From positions 248,001 to 312,000 of the forward strand of contig JAFBJZ010000647.1 of the NCBI GenBank assembly GCA_016785225.1: 64,000 nt of DNA, given 5' to 3'. Below, piece after piece: positions 1 through 10,407 of this stretch. The stretch comes from Psettodes erumei (lineage: Eukaryota; Chordata; Actinopteri; Pleuronectiformes; Psettodidae). Both the position numbers and the translations under genes were made by a program. Position 1 is the first letter of the stretch; each line of letters begins with the position of its first letter. The notes under the pieces are model-generated. The model was given only the letters and a program-made list of their open reading frames with translations, ran no database searches and was not told where the DNA came from.

Positions 1-353
1 CTGAACCACTGTTGATGTAATGGACAGTGTGGGTGATAGTATTCTGGCTGTGCACAAGTGGCCTCAGGGCCGGCCCGTGGCATAGGCAGTATAGGCAAAT
101 GCTAAGGGCGCCGTCCATCCAGGGGGTGCCAGAAGTGGGGGAAGAAAAAATATATATAATTTCCACTATTCTTAAAACTAGTTGGTAATTTTATGTCTTA
201 ATTTAACTGTACAGCAAAACCTATAGTAGTAATAATAATAATGTTATTTCCTAAGCCGCCCCCTCCCCTTTCCCCCCCTCCGCCTCCAACTAATCAGACT
301 TTACCTGCTACTTCGGGGGGATGGTCATTTTTTGATGTGTACAAGCTCAAAAT

Positions 354-439
354 ATGTCAAATCGTCCCAAACTGTCCGGTGCCCAGGGGAGGAAAAAAAA
401 AAAGAAAAGAACAGGAGGAAAAATGCGACAAAGACAGAG
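354..439 (+). pseudogene. Probable first coding exon of the hAT transposase
   Basis: An ATG at 354 opens a short basic, lysine-rich frame containing MSNRPKLSGAQGRKK and ends at AGAG followed by GTAACG, a plausible splice donor at 440-441. Many fish ZMYM1-like hAT transposases begin with a comparable short lysine-rich exon. The exons that should follow (BED/TTF zinc finger and catalytic core) are absent between here and the last exon at 1035, so this is a stranded remnant. The A-rich tract within it may hide a frameshift. Confidence 0.4.
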
Positions 440-1034
440 GTAACGTTACAGTAAAGATGATGTCATGATATTATTTTTCTGTTGCAGAACAATAATTGAT
501 AACGTCATTAACTATTAGCATAATATAGTATTATTATTTTTCATTTTCCTTGAAGGACCTGCAGTACAGTGTGTTAAATTTGTTGACGCTGACACTTTTA
601 GTGTTAGTGTAATAGTTAATCAAAATGCTATTATATTTCCCAATCCTTTATATATTATAGTTGTAGGCCGAGCTGTTTGTTGGGTTAGTTCATGTTGTCT
701 AAAGTGTGTTTATAGTGTTAAACTTTTTATCAGTGTGCATCATTAATGTTAGAGCATAACTTATATATTATACTGCAGTTTACTGATTCTTTTCATTCTG
801 CTAATTAGCATTTCACTGTAATGACAATAAAATTTATATCATTACTAATATATCAATTACTAATACAATTTGCATATCAGAAAAAGTGCATTGTATATTA
901 TACGGTAAAGTATAGTCTACATCATGCATGTATTTCTTAGGTTTTTCATTTATATTTATTTCATTTTTTATTTTATTCTTGAAATCATGTGTTTATTATT
1001 AGACTGGTGTTACCTACTCCTCTTCTTTCTTCAG

Positions 1035-1422
1035 ATGCGCTGGTGAGATTCCATGACCCATGACAACCAGCCGGACATTGATGGCACAGAACTTGAGAAA
1101 GGAAATCCAGAATTTCCCACCACTGCCATCAAAGAATATGACAAATGTGGAACTTTTGGCCTTTCTGCATGAGAAGAAGCTGGTAGAAATTTACTCCAAC
1201 ATGTGGGTTGCTTTGAGAATCTCTGCCACTCTTCCTGTTACAGTGGCTGCTGCTGAAAGAAGCTCCTCTAAGCTCAAACTGATTAAAACTTATCTGAGAT
1301 ATACTATGATGCAAGAACGTCTCAGTGGACTTGGCATCATAAGCATAAACCATGTGGTCTCAAATCAGTTGTTATATGATGATGTTGTAGATGACTTGCT
1401 ACAAGAAAGACCAGGAGAGTAA
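1035..1422 (+). pseudogene. hAT transposase C-terminal dimerisation region (remnant)
   Basis: A pyrimidine-rich acceptor (TTCTTTCTTCAG, ending 1034) precedes a frame that is open from 1060 to 1422. Its residues include LRISATLPVTVAAAERSSSK and a conserved LRYTMMQERLSGLGIISI block. This is the C-terminal hAT dimerisation domain found in ZMYM1-like and other fish hAT transposases, in which the AERSFSKLKLIK-like core packs two transposases together. The catalytic RNase H-like core is missing. The exon ends with a normal stop, followed by an AT-rich 3' untranslated stretch that runs to the array insertion at about 1720. Confidence 0.8.
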
Positions 1423-1932
1423 AGCTGTAGCAGGTGAGGTGAGACTGAGGAGGTGGTGTTGTTTGTAAATAGTTTGAGCTAAAGCAGTACCAAAAAACAC
1501 CACTAGAGGTCATTGTAAAAAAAATTTAAAATATTTTTATTTAAATCCTTGTAAATTTTTTGTGCCGACTGGTTTCTTGATTATCTTATTTTGTGCAGTG
1601 TCATATTTATAAGTTAATTTATGTCACTTGTTTACACTTTTTATTTTGGGAGTATTTAAATCTAATACCCTATGTGAGCTATTTATGTTATATTTCAGTT
1701 AATTATTCAGTTAATTTTTAGGGCCCGAGCACCTTCAGTGCGAAGGCCCTATTGTATTTCAAGGGGTTTTTATTAGGGCCCGAGCACCTTCAGTGCGAAG
1801 ACCCTATTGTATTTCAAGGGATTATTATTATTATTATTAGGGCCCGAGCACCGAAACGGTGCGAAGCCCTATTGTATTTCAAGGGATTATTATTTTTTTT
1901 TAAAATTATTATTATTATTATTATTATTATTA

Positions 1933-2205
1933 GGGCCCGAGCACCTTCAGTGCGAAGGCCCTATTGTAATTCAAGGGATTATTATTATTATTATTTTCAC
2001 GACAATTAAATCGCATTTTTCGAGGCCTGAACATGCTCAAAAACTCACCACAATAGCGCCACCTATTGGCGACAGGAGGAAGTGTTCAAAAACTGCATCC
2101 CCATCGGGGTTTTCGGGGAAATTCGGGGAAGTCGACGTCGACTGGGTCCCCCGAGTTGGCGCGGGGGTGCAAGGGGCCCGTTATCACTGCTTGCAGTTTT
2201 AATTA
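1933..2205 (+). mobile_element. Minimal 273-bp complete copy of the hairpin-ended element
   Basis: This copy contains only the essential parts: the 5' hairpin GGGCC...GGCCC, an (ATT)n tract, a short body with one copy of the GCGCCACCTATTGGCGAC motif (at about 2056), and the 3' end GGGCCCGTTATCACTGC-TTGCAGT followed by TTTTAATTA. It abuts the next hairpin unit directly at 2206. It defines the element ends independently of the large copies and shows that the 787-bp tandem body is dispensable. It has no coding capacity. The mobilising enzyme is unknown. Confidence 0.65.
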
Positions 2206-2350
2206 GGGCCCGAGCACCGAAACGGTGCGAAGCCCTATTGTATTTCAAGGGATTATTATTATTTTTCTTTTTTTATTAATATTATTATTATTATTATTAT
2301 TATTAGGGCCCGAGCACCTTCAATGCGAAGGCCCTATTGTAATTCGAAAG

Positions 2351-2405
<55 letters not shown>

Positions 2406-2478
2406 TATTATTATTATTATTATATTATTATTAGGGCCCGAGCACCTTCAGTGCGAAGGCCCTATTGTAATTCGAAAG

Positions 2479-2518
<40 letters not shown>

Positions 2519-2579
2519 GGGCCCGAGCACCTTCAGTGCGAAGGCCCTATTGTATTTCAAGGGATTATAGTTATTTTTC

Positions 2580-2650
<71 letters not shown>

Positions 2651-3260
2651 TTTTCACGACTTTTCTAGCGCATTTTTCGAGGCCTGAACATGCTCAAAAA
2701 CTCACCAAATTTTGCACACGCGTCAGGTCCGGCAAAAAATTGCATATTTTAAGGGACTCAAAAATGGGCGGAGCAAAATGGTTCGGTGGCGCCCCCTGGA
2801 AATTTTCATATACGCCTCCCCACTGGGGTTATTTCGACCGAGACAGATGAAATTTGGTGGGTGCGTAGAGAATGACAAGACCTTCGAAAAAGTCTCTTGC
2901 GGCCATGACTCAAACCCAACAGGAAGTCGGCCATTTTGATTTGAATATGCAAATTTTGGCCGTTTTTGGCCATTCGCACGTGTTGTATTTGAACGAACTC
3001 CTCCTAGAGATTTCGTTGTATCGACTTCAGACTTGGTGTACTAACTCTCGAGGCTTTGGTGATCAAAAGTTATCAAAAGCTTTAATGGTACGTGAACGAA
3101 ATGGGCGTGGTGGCGCGGCGAATTTTGATGTTTCGCCAGAAAGCACGAAACTGCCATAACTTCAGTGTACATGCTCCGATCTCAGCCAAACTTCACATGT
3201 ATGATAATAATCCACTGCTTGAGACATCTGCATAATCATAATCCATAAAAGTGACAGTGC

Positions 3261-6200
3261 CACCTATTGGCGACCGGAAATCACATGGTTTGTACTTTGA
3301 TGTTCAACATCAAGTATCTAAATCCGATGAAGCTAAATTTTACTGTGGTAAGCCTTGAGACATGGTAGATGCTGGATTCAGAAGATGGCGTGCTCCCGCC
3401 TCATGGCAGCCCAGTGGCGGCGCGGCGAATGTGGATCCTTCGCCATCACCATCAAAGTGGTCTAATTTGCACATACCCTGACCGATGTGCCTCAAATGAC
3501 ACACGTACAATCAGAGTGGCGGCCTGAAGAGATATGTGGGAGTATATGGTCATACTTTAATAGCGCCACCTATTGGCGACAGGAAGAAATTTTCAAAAAC
3601 CCCTCCCCGTTGAGGTTATTTTGACCGAGGCGGATGAAATTCAGTCGGTGTGTGAAACGTGCCACGACCTTCAAAAAAGTCTCTTGCAGCCATGACTCAA
3701 ACCTCACAGGAAGTCAGCCATTTTGATTTGAATATGAAAATTTCACGTATTTTTCGCCATTCGCACATGTTATATTTGAACGAACTCCTCCTAGGGATTT
3801 CGTCGTATCGACTTCATACTTGGTGTGCTGACTCTCGAGGCCTTGGTGATCAAAAGTTATCAAAAGCTTTTATGGCCCGCGCACGAAATGGGTGTGGCGG
3901 CACGGCGAATTTTGATGTTTTGTCAGAAAGCATGAAACTGCCATAACTTCAGTGTACTTGTTCCGATCTCAGCCAAACTTCACATGTATGATAATAATCC
4001 ACTCCTTGACACATCTGCATAATCATATTCTATAAAAGTGACAGCGCCACCTATTGGCGACAGGAAATCACATGTTTTGTACTTTGATGTTCAACATCAA
4101 GTATCTAAATCCGATGAAGCTAAATTTTACTGTGGTAAGCCTTGAGACATGGTAGATGCTGGATTCAGAAGATGGCGTGCTCCCGCCTCATGGCAGCCCA
4201 GTGGCGGCGCGGCGAATGTGGATCCTTCGCCATCACCATCAAAGTGGTCTAATTTGCACATACCCTGGCCGATGTGCCTCAAATGACACACGTACAATCA
4301 GAGTGGCGGCCTGTTGAGATCTATGGTAGTATATGGTCATACGTTAATAGCGCCACCTATTGGCGATAGGAAGAAATTTTCAAATACCACTCCCCATTGA
4401 GGTTATTTTGACCGAAGCAGATGAAATTCAGTCAGTGTGTGGAACGTGCCACTACCTTCAAAAAAGTCTCTTGCAGCCATAACTCAAACCTCACAGGAAG
4501 TCAGCCATTTTGATTTGAATATGAAAATTTGACGTATTTTTCGCCATTCGCACATGTTATATTTGAACGAACTCCTCCTAGAGATTTCATCGTATCGGCA
4601 TCAAAATTGGTGTGCTGACTCTCGAGGCCTTGGTGATCAAAAGTTATCAAAAGCTTTTATGGCTCGCGAATGGAATGGCCGTGGCGGTATGGTGAATTTT
4701 GATGTTTCGCCAGAAAGCACGAAACTGCCATAACTTCAGTGTACGTGCTCCGATCTCAGCCAAACTTCACATGTATGATAATAATCCACTCCTTGAGATA
4801 TCTGCATCATCATATTCCATAAAAGTGACAGCGCCACCTATTGGCAACAGGAAATCACATGTTTTGAACTTTGATGTTCAACATCAAGTATTTTAATCCG
4901 ATGAAGCTCAGTTTTACTTTGGTAAGCCTTGAGACATGGTAGATGCGGGATTCAGAAGATGGCATGCTCCTGCATTATGGTGGCCCCGTGGCGGCGCGGC
5001 GAAGTTGGATCCTTCGCCATCACCATCAAAGTGCTCTAATTTGCACATACCTTGTCCATTGTGCCTCAAATTACACACGTACAATCAGAGTGGTGGCCTG
5101 AAGAGATCTATGGGACACTATGGTCATATTGTCATAGCGCCACCTATTGGAAACAGGGAGAAATTTTCAAAAACCCCTCCCCATTGAGGTTATTTTGACC
5201 TAGGTGAATGAAATTCACTATGTGTGTGGAACGTACCACGACCTTCGAAAAAGTCTCTTGCGGCCATGACGCAAACCTCACAGGAAGTCAGCCATTTTGA
5301 TTTGAATATGAAAATTTGATGTATTTTTCGCCATTCGCACGTGTTATATTTGAACGAACTCCTCCTTGAGATTTCATCGTATCAGCTTCAAGCTTGGTGT
5401 GCTGACTCTCGAGGTCTTAGTGATCAAAAGTTGTTAAAGGTTTTTATGGCTCGCGAAAAATGTGGGCGTGGCGGCGCGGCGAGTTTTGATGTTTTGCCAG
5501 AAAGCACGAAACTGCCATAACTTCAGCGTATGTGGTCTGATCTCCATCAAACTTCACATGTATGATAATACTCCCTTCCCGGAGGTATCCGCATATTCAT
5601 ATTCATTGAAAGTCACAGCGCCACCTATTGGCGACAGGTAATCAAATGTTTTGTACTTTGATGTTCAACATCAAGTATCAAAATTCGATGAAGCTAAATT
5701 TTACTGTGGTAAGCCTTGAGATAAGGTAGATGCTGGATTCAGAAGATGGCGTGCTCCCTTCTCATGGCGGCCCCGTGGCGGCGCTGCGAATTTGGATCCT
5801 CCGCCATCACCATCAAAGTGCTCTAATTTGCACACACCTTGTCCGATGTGCCTCAAATTACATACGTATAATCAGCGCATTGGCCTGAAGAGATCTATGG
5901 GACTATATGGTCCTATTGTCATAGCGCCACCTATTGGCGTCAGGAAGAAAATTTCAAAAACCCCTCCCCATTGAGGTTATTTTGACCTGGGCGGATGAAA
6001 TTCGGTAGGTATCTGGAACGTCCCACAACCTTCGAAAAAGTCTCCTGTGGCAATGACTCAAACCTTACAGGAAGTCAGCCATTTTGATTTGAATGTAAAA
6101 ATTTGGCGTATTTTTCACCGTTTGCACGTGTTATATTTGAACGAACTCCTCCTAGAGATTTCATCGTATCAGCTTCAAACTTGGTGTGCTGACTCTCGAG

Positions 6201-7094
6201 GCCTTGGTGATCAAAAGTTGTTAAAGGTTTTTATGGCTCGTGAAAAATGTGGGCGTGGCGGCGCGGCGAGTTTTGATGTTTTGCCAGAAAGCACGAAACT
6301 GCCATAACTTCAGCGTATGTGGTCTGATCTCCATCAAACTTCACATGTATGATAATACTCCCTTCCCGGAGGTATCCGCATATTCATATTCATTGAAAGT
6401 CACAGCGCCACCTATTGGCAACAGGCTCAAACCTTACACAAAGTCAGCCATTTTGATTTGAATATGAAAATTCGGCACTTTTTTCACCATTTGCAGGTGT
6501 TATATTTGAACGAACTCCTCCTAGAGATTTCATCATATCAACTTCAATCTTAGTGTGCTGACTCTCGAGGCCTTGGTGATCAAAAGTTATCAAAAGCTTT
6601 TATGGCTTGCACACAAAATGGGCATGGCGGTGTGGCAAATTTTGATGTTTCGCCAGAAAGCACAAAACTGCCATAACTTCAGTGTACATGCTCCGATCTC
6701 CATCAAACTACACATGTATGATAATAATCCACTCCCAAAGACATCTACATAATCATATTCCATAAAAGTGACAGCACCACCTATTGGCGACAGGAAATGA
6801 CACGTTTTGTCGTTTGATGTTGAACGTACGGTGGCTCGATCAGACGGAGCTGAGATTTACTTTGGTGAACCACGAGACACTGCAGATGCTTGATTCTGAT
6901 GATGGCGTGCTCCCGCCTCATGGCGTCCCCGTGACGGCATGGCGAAGTTGGATTCCTGGCCATCGCCATCAGAAGCGTTATAAATCGCACATGCCTCATC
7001 CGATCCACCACAAATTACACACGTGCAATCGGGGCGCCAGCCTGAAAAGATCTGTGGGACTATATCATTGCATTGTCGTAGCACCACCTATTGG
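3261..7094 (+). repeat. 787-bp tandem repeats within the long forward element
   Basis: The decamer CACCTATTGG recurs at 3261, 3567, 4048, 4354, 4835, 5141, 5632, 5928, 6409, 6778 and 7085. Spacings alternate near 306 and 481 bp, so the true unit is about 787 bp with two copies of the motif, repeated about four times. The last unit is shortened (369 bp instead of about 481). Units differ by scattered substitutions, so they are not perfectly homogenised. The same body, in reverse complement, makes up most of 49.1-58.9 kb. Confidence 0.85.
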
Positions 7095-7427
7095 CGACAA
7101 GAGGAAATTTCAAAAACACCTCCCCGTTGGGCTTTTTGGGGAAATTCGGGGAATTCGGCATCAGCCGAGTCCGTCGAGTTGGCGCGGGGGTGTGAGGGCC
7201 CATTATCACTGCTTCCAGTTTTAATTTTGTATTTGTTTCTTTAATTCTTTCTAAGTATTTTGAATGTGCAATTTCTTTATTTAAATAAAAGAATGTCTCA
7301 CACAAAGCTATTCAGTTTCTTGTGAGTATATGTACACTAGCAGTGGAATTTACTGCGATGCAAGGGGATCACCACCTAAAATCTTGCCGAGGGTGCCAAA
7401 TTGGTTAGGGCTGGGACTGAGTGGTCT

Positions 7428-7710
7428 AATTTTCCTGTCAGAGAAAACGCAGCTTCTTCCCAGGTTAGTTGAACTTTATTATCCAATGTGCAGTCCAAGT
7501 TACAGGGTTGACTTGTGGCAGATACAGCAAAGGAATCATTCACATCTGTAAGAGCATGTGTGTTTTATGATGTCTGGAAAAACAAACAGTAAATAAAATT
7601 ATCAATACTAACACTAGGGAACACAATTTTTGTTGAGTTATGTCTGACAGCTGTTTTAACTAATTTTTGGGTACAGAATCCAAAACTGATGTCAGTTTTT
7701 CTCTATCATG
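7428..7710. other. Unique-looking spacer right of the hAT element
   Basis: Between the right hAT target duplication and the cysteine-rich pseudogene I see no ORF with support, no RNA gene and no obvious repeat. Confidence 0.4.
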
Positions 7711-8287
7711 TCAAGTTTTTGAACTATAGGATCTCCGTTTTCTTAAAAAATCATTCAACTCGTGCTGCTCAAATCGCCTATGAACTGCATCCTCGTGAAT
7801 TTCAAAATCTGCATCATTGCTGTCACTGTGTTCTTCACTGTGCTCTCTCAGATCTTCTGGAGGAGGTAGTTCAAAAACTGGCACTGGAATTTCAGCTGAA
7901 TGACGCATTGCTCTTATAGTTGATGGTAGATTAGGATATTCTATTTTACTTTTATTTTTCTTGTTAAGTCCTGATGTTTTCACTAAACAAAAGTAACAGT
8001 CTGCAATTATCTTTTTGCTCTTGCCAAACCATGGGGATACCAAATGCCAATTTTTCACGTGTCCCTTTGGTCCACATCCGTAAACTCCTGACACACTGCT
8101 TGCAGACTTTGTGAGGGGCCCATGGTTTGTCTTGATCACTCAGTTTTACTTTAAAATATGCAAAATATGCTTGTTTGACAAATGCACTGTTTGCCCTCTG
8201 ACTTGGAATGGTGAAACTACCACAAATATAGCAAAAGGAGTCAGGGTTGTTTAGGCATTTACAACGAGAATTAGCAGCAGTAGACAT
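7711..8287 (-). pseudogene. Frameshifted fragment of a cysteine-rich fish protein
   Basis: Reading leftward from an ATG at 8287, the frame gives MSTAANSRCKCLNNPDSFC followed by YICG and, about 45 residues on, CKQC. The pair of C-x2-C knots resembles the spacing of a ZAD-type zinc-binding module, though I do not claim that identity. The frame breaks at about 8030-8060 (around the WQEQKDN residues) and continues in another frame with CYFCLVKTSG, then an acidic tail and a basic DFLRKRRS end at 7711. Proteins of this kind recur in fish genomes, often near mobile DNA, but I do not know their function. It lies just outside the BEL element. Confidence 0.45.
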
Positions 8288-8404
8288 GATCAGGAACAAA
8301 GGAAATATATACCTATGTAAATAAAACATTATGCCCATGGTTACAAGATTAAGAGAAAAGCCAGCACAATTCCTCTTAATTCCTACAATGCTAGCGTAAT
8401 GTTA

Positions 8405-8775
8405 TGTTAAAGCAGATGATATACAAAGAAGTCTAGAGAGACACTAGGTCACGTGACCGCTGCATGACGGCAAACTACGCAGAGATCTTTACTTTTACTA
8501 ATCCAAATAACTCCTCAATCCTTAAATAGACATCAAAAAAGACACTGTAGTCATATTAAATTATAAAAGCGCTTCAAATCCCGACTATGCATGCATCCGC
8601 AACTTAAGAAATATGAATATTAACAGGTATATCTGTAACCAGTACTACGACATCGCAATGCACACGAAACGAAGGGAATCAACAAAGTTACCAGACTATA
8701 GGACTTACAACGAACTGAAAAAGGATAAAAGGTAGATAAAATATAAACAGGGATTCTGTACTTAAATCCTCATTA
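8405..8775 (-). repeat. BEL/Pao 3' LTR (partial)
   Basis: Matches 13292-13691 through to CCTCATTAA. It is the downstream LTR of a minus-strand element and is joined directly to RNase H coding sequence, so its upstream portion is missing. Confidence 0.75.
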
Positions 8776-10329
8776 AGGCAATGGATCCGTACGCTTTCTC
8801 CGAGGCGTCGCAGAAGATGTGTAGGTGTATACCGGTAGGATCAGCACTGTTGACTGGCATAAAGCAGCAAGGCATAGTGATATGCTGGAGATGGGGAAGT
8901 TCACTCTCCCATGTCTGCCACACTGAGAGGAGTTCACCAGTGATAGGCTCGTCCCACTGTTGTTCATGTCTCCAGAGAGCTTGAATGAGGACTTTGGCTC
9001 GGGTTGTATAAGGAATAATGTACCCCAGTGGGTCGTACTGACAAGCCAGAACTCTGTACACATTTCTCAGAGTGGGCTCAGTGGCTACTGGTGGGCGGTA
9101 CCTGTAGCCAAGCGTGTCCGACGAACAGTGCCAGCGTAGACCTAGGGTTGACTCCTGAGGGTCACCTTTCTCGGCAGTCAGCCACAGTTCGCAGCCCTCT
9201 GACCTTGCCTTCCTCCCTGATGGGAAGTGAGCGATGACCTCTGGTCTGTTACTTGCCCACTGCTTCATATCGATTCCACCAGCGGTGAGCAGGACTCTCA
9301 TCTTGTCAATAAGCTGTCTGGCCTGTGATGGAGAGCAGAGGATTGAAGGCAGTTATCTACGTAGAAGGCACTGTTGACAGAGTTCAGGACCTCTTCGTTG
9401 CTGGTACTGTTGGTCTTGACATGCAACTGCAGTGTGTATATGGCACAGCAAGGGCTGCAGACTGTATCGAAGGGCAGAACACGCCATTCGTAGATATCTG
9501 GGCTGCGCTCTTTCTCCATGTCACGCCAGAGTAAGCGGAGAATTGGTTGGTCTTTGGGGAGTAACCGTATCTGGTGGAACATACCACGGATATCTCCGCT
9601 TATGGCGACTGGATACTCCCTGAACCGGAGGAGCACACTGAGCAGTGATGCACCGAGGTTGGGTCCAGGAAGGAGGATGTCGTTGAGGGCAGTCTGCTGG
9701 TACTTGAAGGAGCAATTGAACACCACTCTGGCTGACACGGCGGTACTTTTGGACCAAAAGGCGCAGGAGACCAGAGACAATCAGTTCGAGTTTTTATTGA
9801 GTACCAGCGAGGAAAACAACGCAAGGGGATTCCTGAAGAGTCGCACACGTGGTGTTGCTGGCGTGGTGTTCTGGTGTTGACTCTTCAGGGACGTGGACGT
9901 AGACGTAGCTGTGGTTGAGGACGTAGCCGAGGTCAAGATCGTGGTCAGCGATGTAGATGTGGTCAAAGACGTAGCCGTGGTCGGAATCGTGGTCAGGGAC
10001 GTAGCCGTGGTCGGAATCGTGGTCAGGGACGTAGTCGTGGTTGAGGCGTAGCAGTGGTCACTGGCCTTCCCATTGTGGTGCACAAGGTGGTGCGGAATGT
10101 ACCAGGACTCCTCGGATTGGTTTGCTTCATCACTGTTGAGCTTGACGACGTAACCTGCTTTCTCCAGCTTATGGATTTCCTCGTTGTAGACTTTAGCCAG
10201 ATCTGGATCGCCGGTAAAACGCTGCTCAGTAGCACGTAGCAAGGGCATCACTGCTGCAGGTGGAGCGTGAAGTTTGGGAGCTGCTGGCTTCCGGAGTAGT
10301 GGTGTAGCATAGCGGGCTACGCCATCCAC
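8776..10329 (-). pseudogene. BEL/Pao reverse transcriptase and RNase H start, interrupted
   Basis: Three segments are seen from N to C. 10329 down to about 10061 carries the start of the RT, including EEIHKLEKAGYVVKL and HHLVHHNGKA. A foreign insertion follows (9733-10060). 9732 down to about 9298 carries the RT core with RVVFNCSFKYQ, LLPGPNLGASLLSVLLRF, GDIRGMFHQIRL and the catalytic-loop-like FYVDN. 9301 down to 8776 continues with Pao-type RT/RNase H sequence (DPLGYIIPYTTRAKV, ending FCDASEKAYGS). The family copies genomic RNA into DNA in cytoplasmic particles. This copy is inactive because of the insertion, frame changes and the lost 3' end. Confidence 0.85.
9733..10060. mobile_element. 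328-bp LTR-like insertion with internal minisatellite, inside BEL/Pao RT
   Basis: The insertion starts TG (9733) and ends CA (10060) and is flanked by the pentamer CTGGC on both sides (9728-9732 and 10061-10065), the hallmark of LTR integration. Removing it and one pentamer puts the two RT halves back in one frame, which confirms the boundaries. Its left part (GGCGCAGGAGACCAGAG, then TTTTTATTGAG) resembles the solo LTR at 21221. The right half is a minisatellite built on GTGGTCGGAATCGTGGTCAG-type units (about 9885-10050). Confidence 0.8.
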
Positions 10330-10407
10330 TGTGACACGAATGGTTCGCTGGTCCAGTGTGTTGACAGCTAGCTGATCTTGTTTGGAGCGTGTTGCCTCCT
10401 TCTCAGA

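Larger units (their letters stand above)
1721..7226 (+). repeat. Hairpin-ended composite repeat array, forward orientation
   Basis: The array has these parts in order: hairpin units starting at 1721, 1776 and 1840, separated by (ATT)n; a minimal complete element at 1933-2205; further hairpin units at 2206, 2306 and 2434; and a long element at 2519-7226. Each unit starts GGGCCCGAGCACC. Complete elements finish with a G-rich block, GGGCCCGTTATCACTG, then the small palindrome ACTGCTTGCAGT and TTTTAATT (the last copy has a variant, CTTCCAG). The body of the long element carries tandem 787-bp repeats. No credible protein-coding gene is seen. The many short open frames are by-products of the repeat. 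The array sits inside the hAT element, so it inserted after it. Confidence 0.85.
65..7419 (+). mobile_element. Internally deleted hAT transposon, interrupted by a composite repeat array
   Basis: The left end (65 onward) begins CAGGGCCGGCCCGTGG, typical of teleost hAT termini. The right end (about 7360-7419) reads as a diverged inverse of this and finishes GGGCTGGGACTG. Flanking octamers are AGTGGCCT (57-64) and AGTGGTCT (7420-7427), a 7/8 match, which fits the 8-bp duplication of hAT insertion. Within it lie a possible first transposase exon (354-439), the last transposase exon (1035-1422) and an AATAAA near the right end (about 7284). The middle of the transposase is missing, so the copy is non-autonomous. 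Most of its length is the foreign array at 1721-7226. What is seen: ends, target duplication and the C-terminal protein. The original intact length is not known. Confidence 0.75.

Noticed and set aside
1752..2850. Open frames rich in isoleucine, leucine or tyrosine
   Set aside because: Translations of (ATT)n microsatellites and the GGGCCC hairpin repeat.
1721..7226. CRISPR-like array
   Set aside because: Repeats are long, variable and separated by microsatellites. Eukaryotic context and no cas genes.
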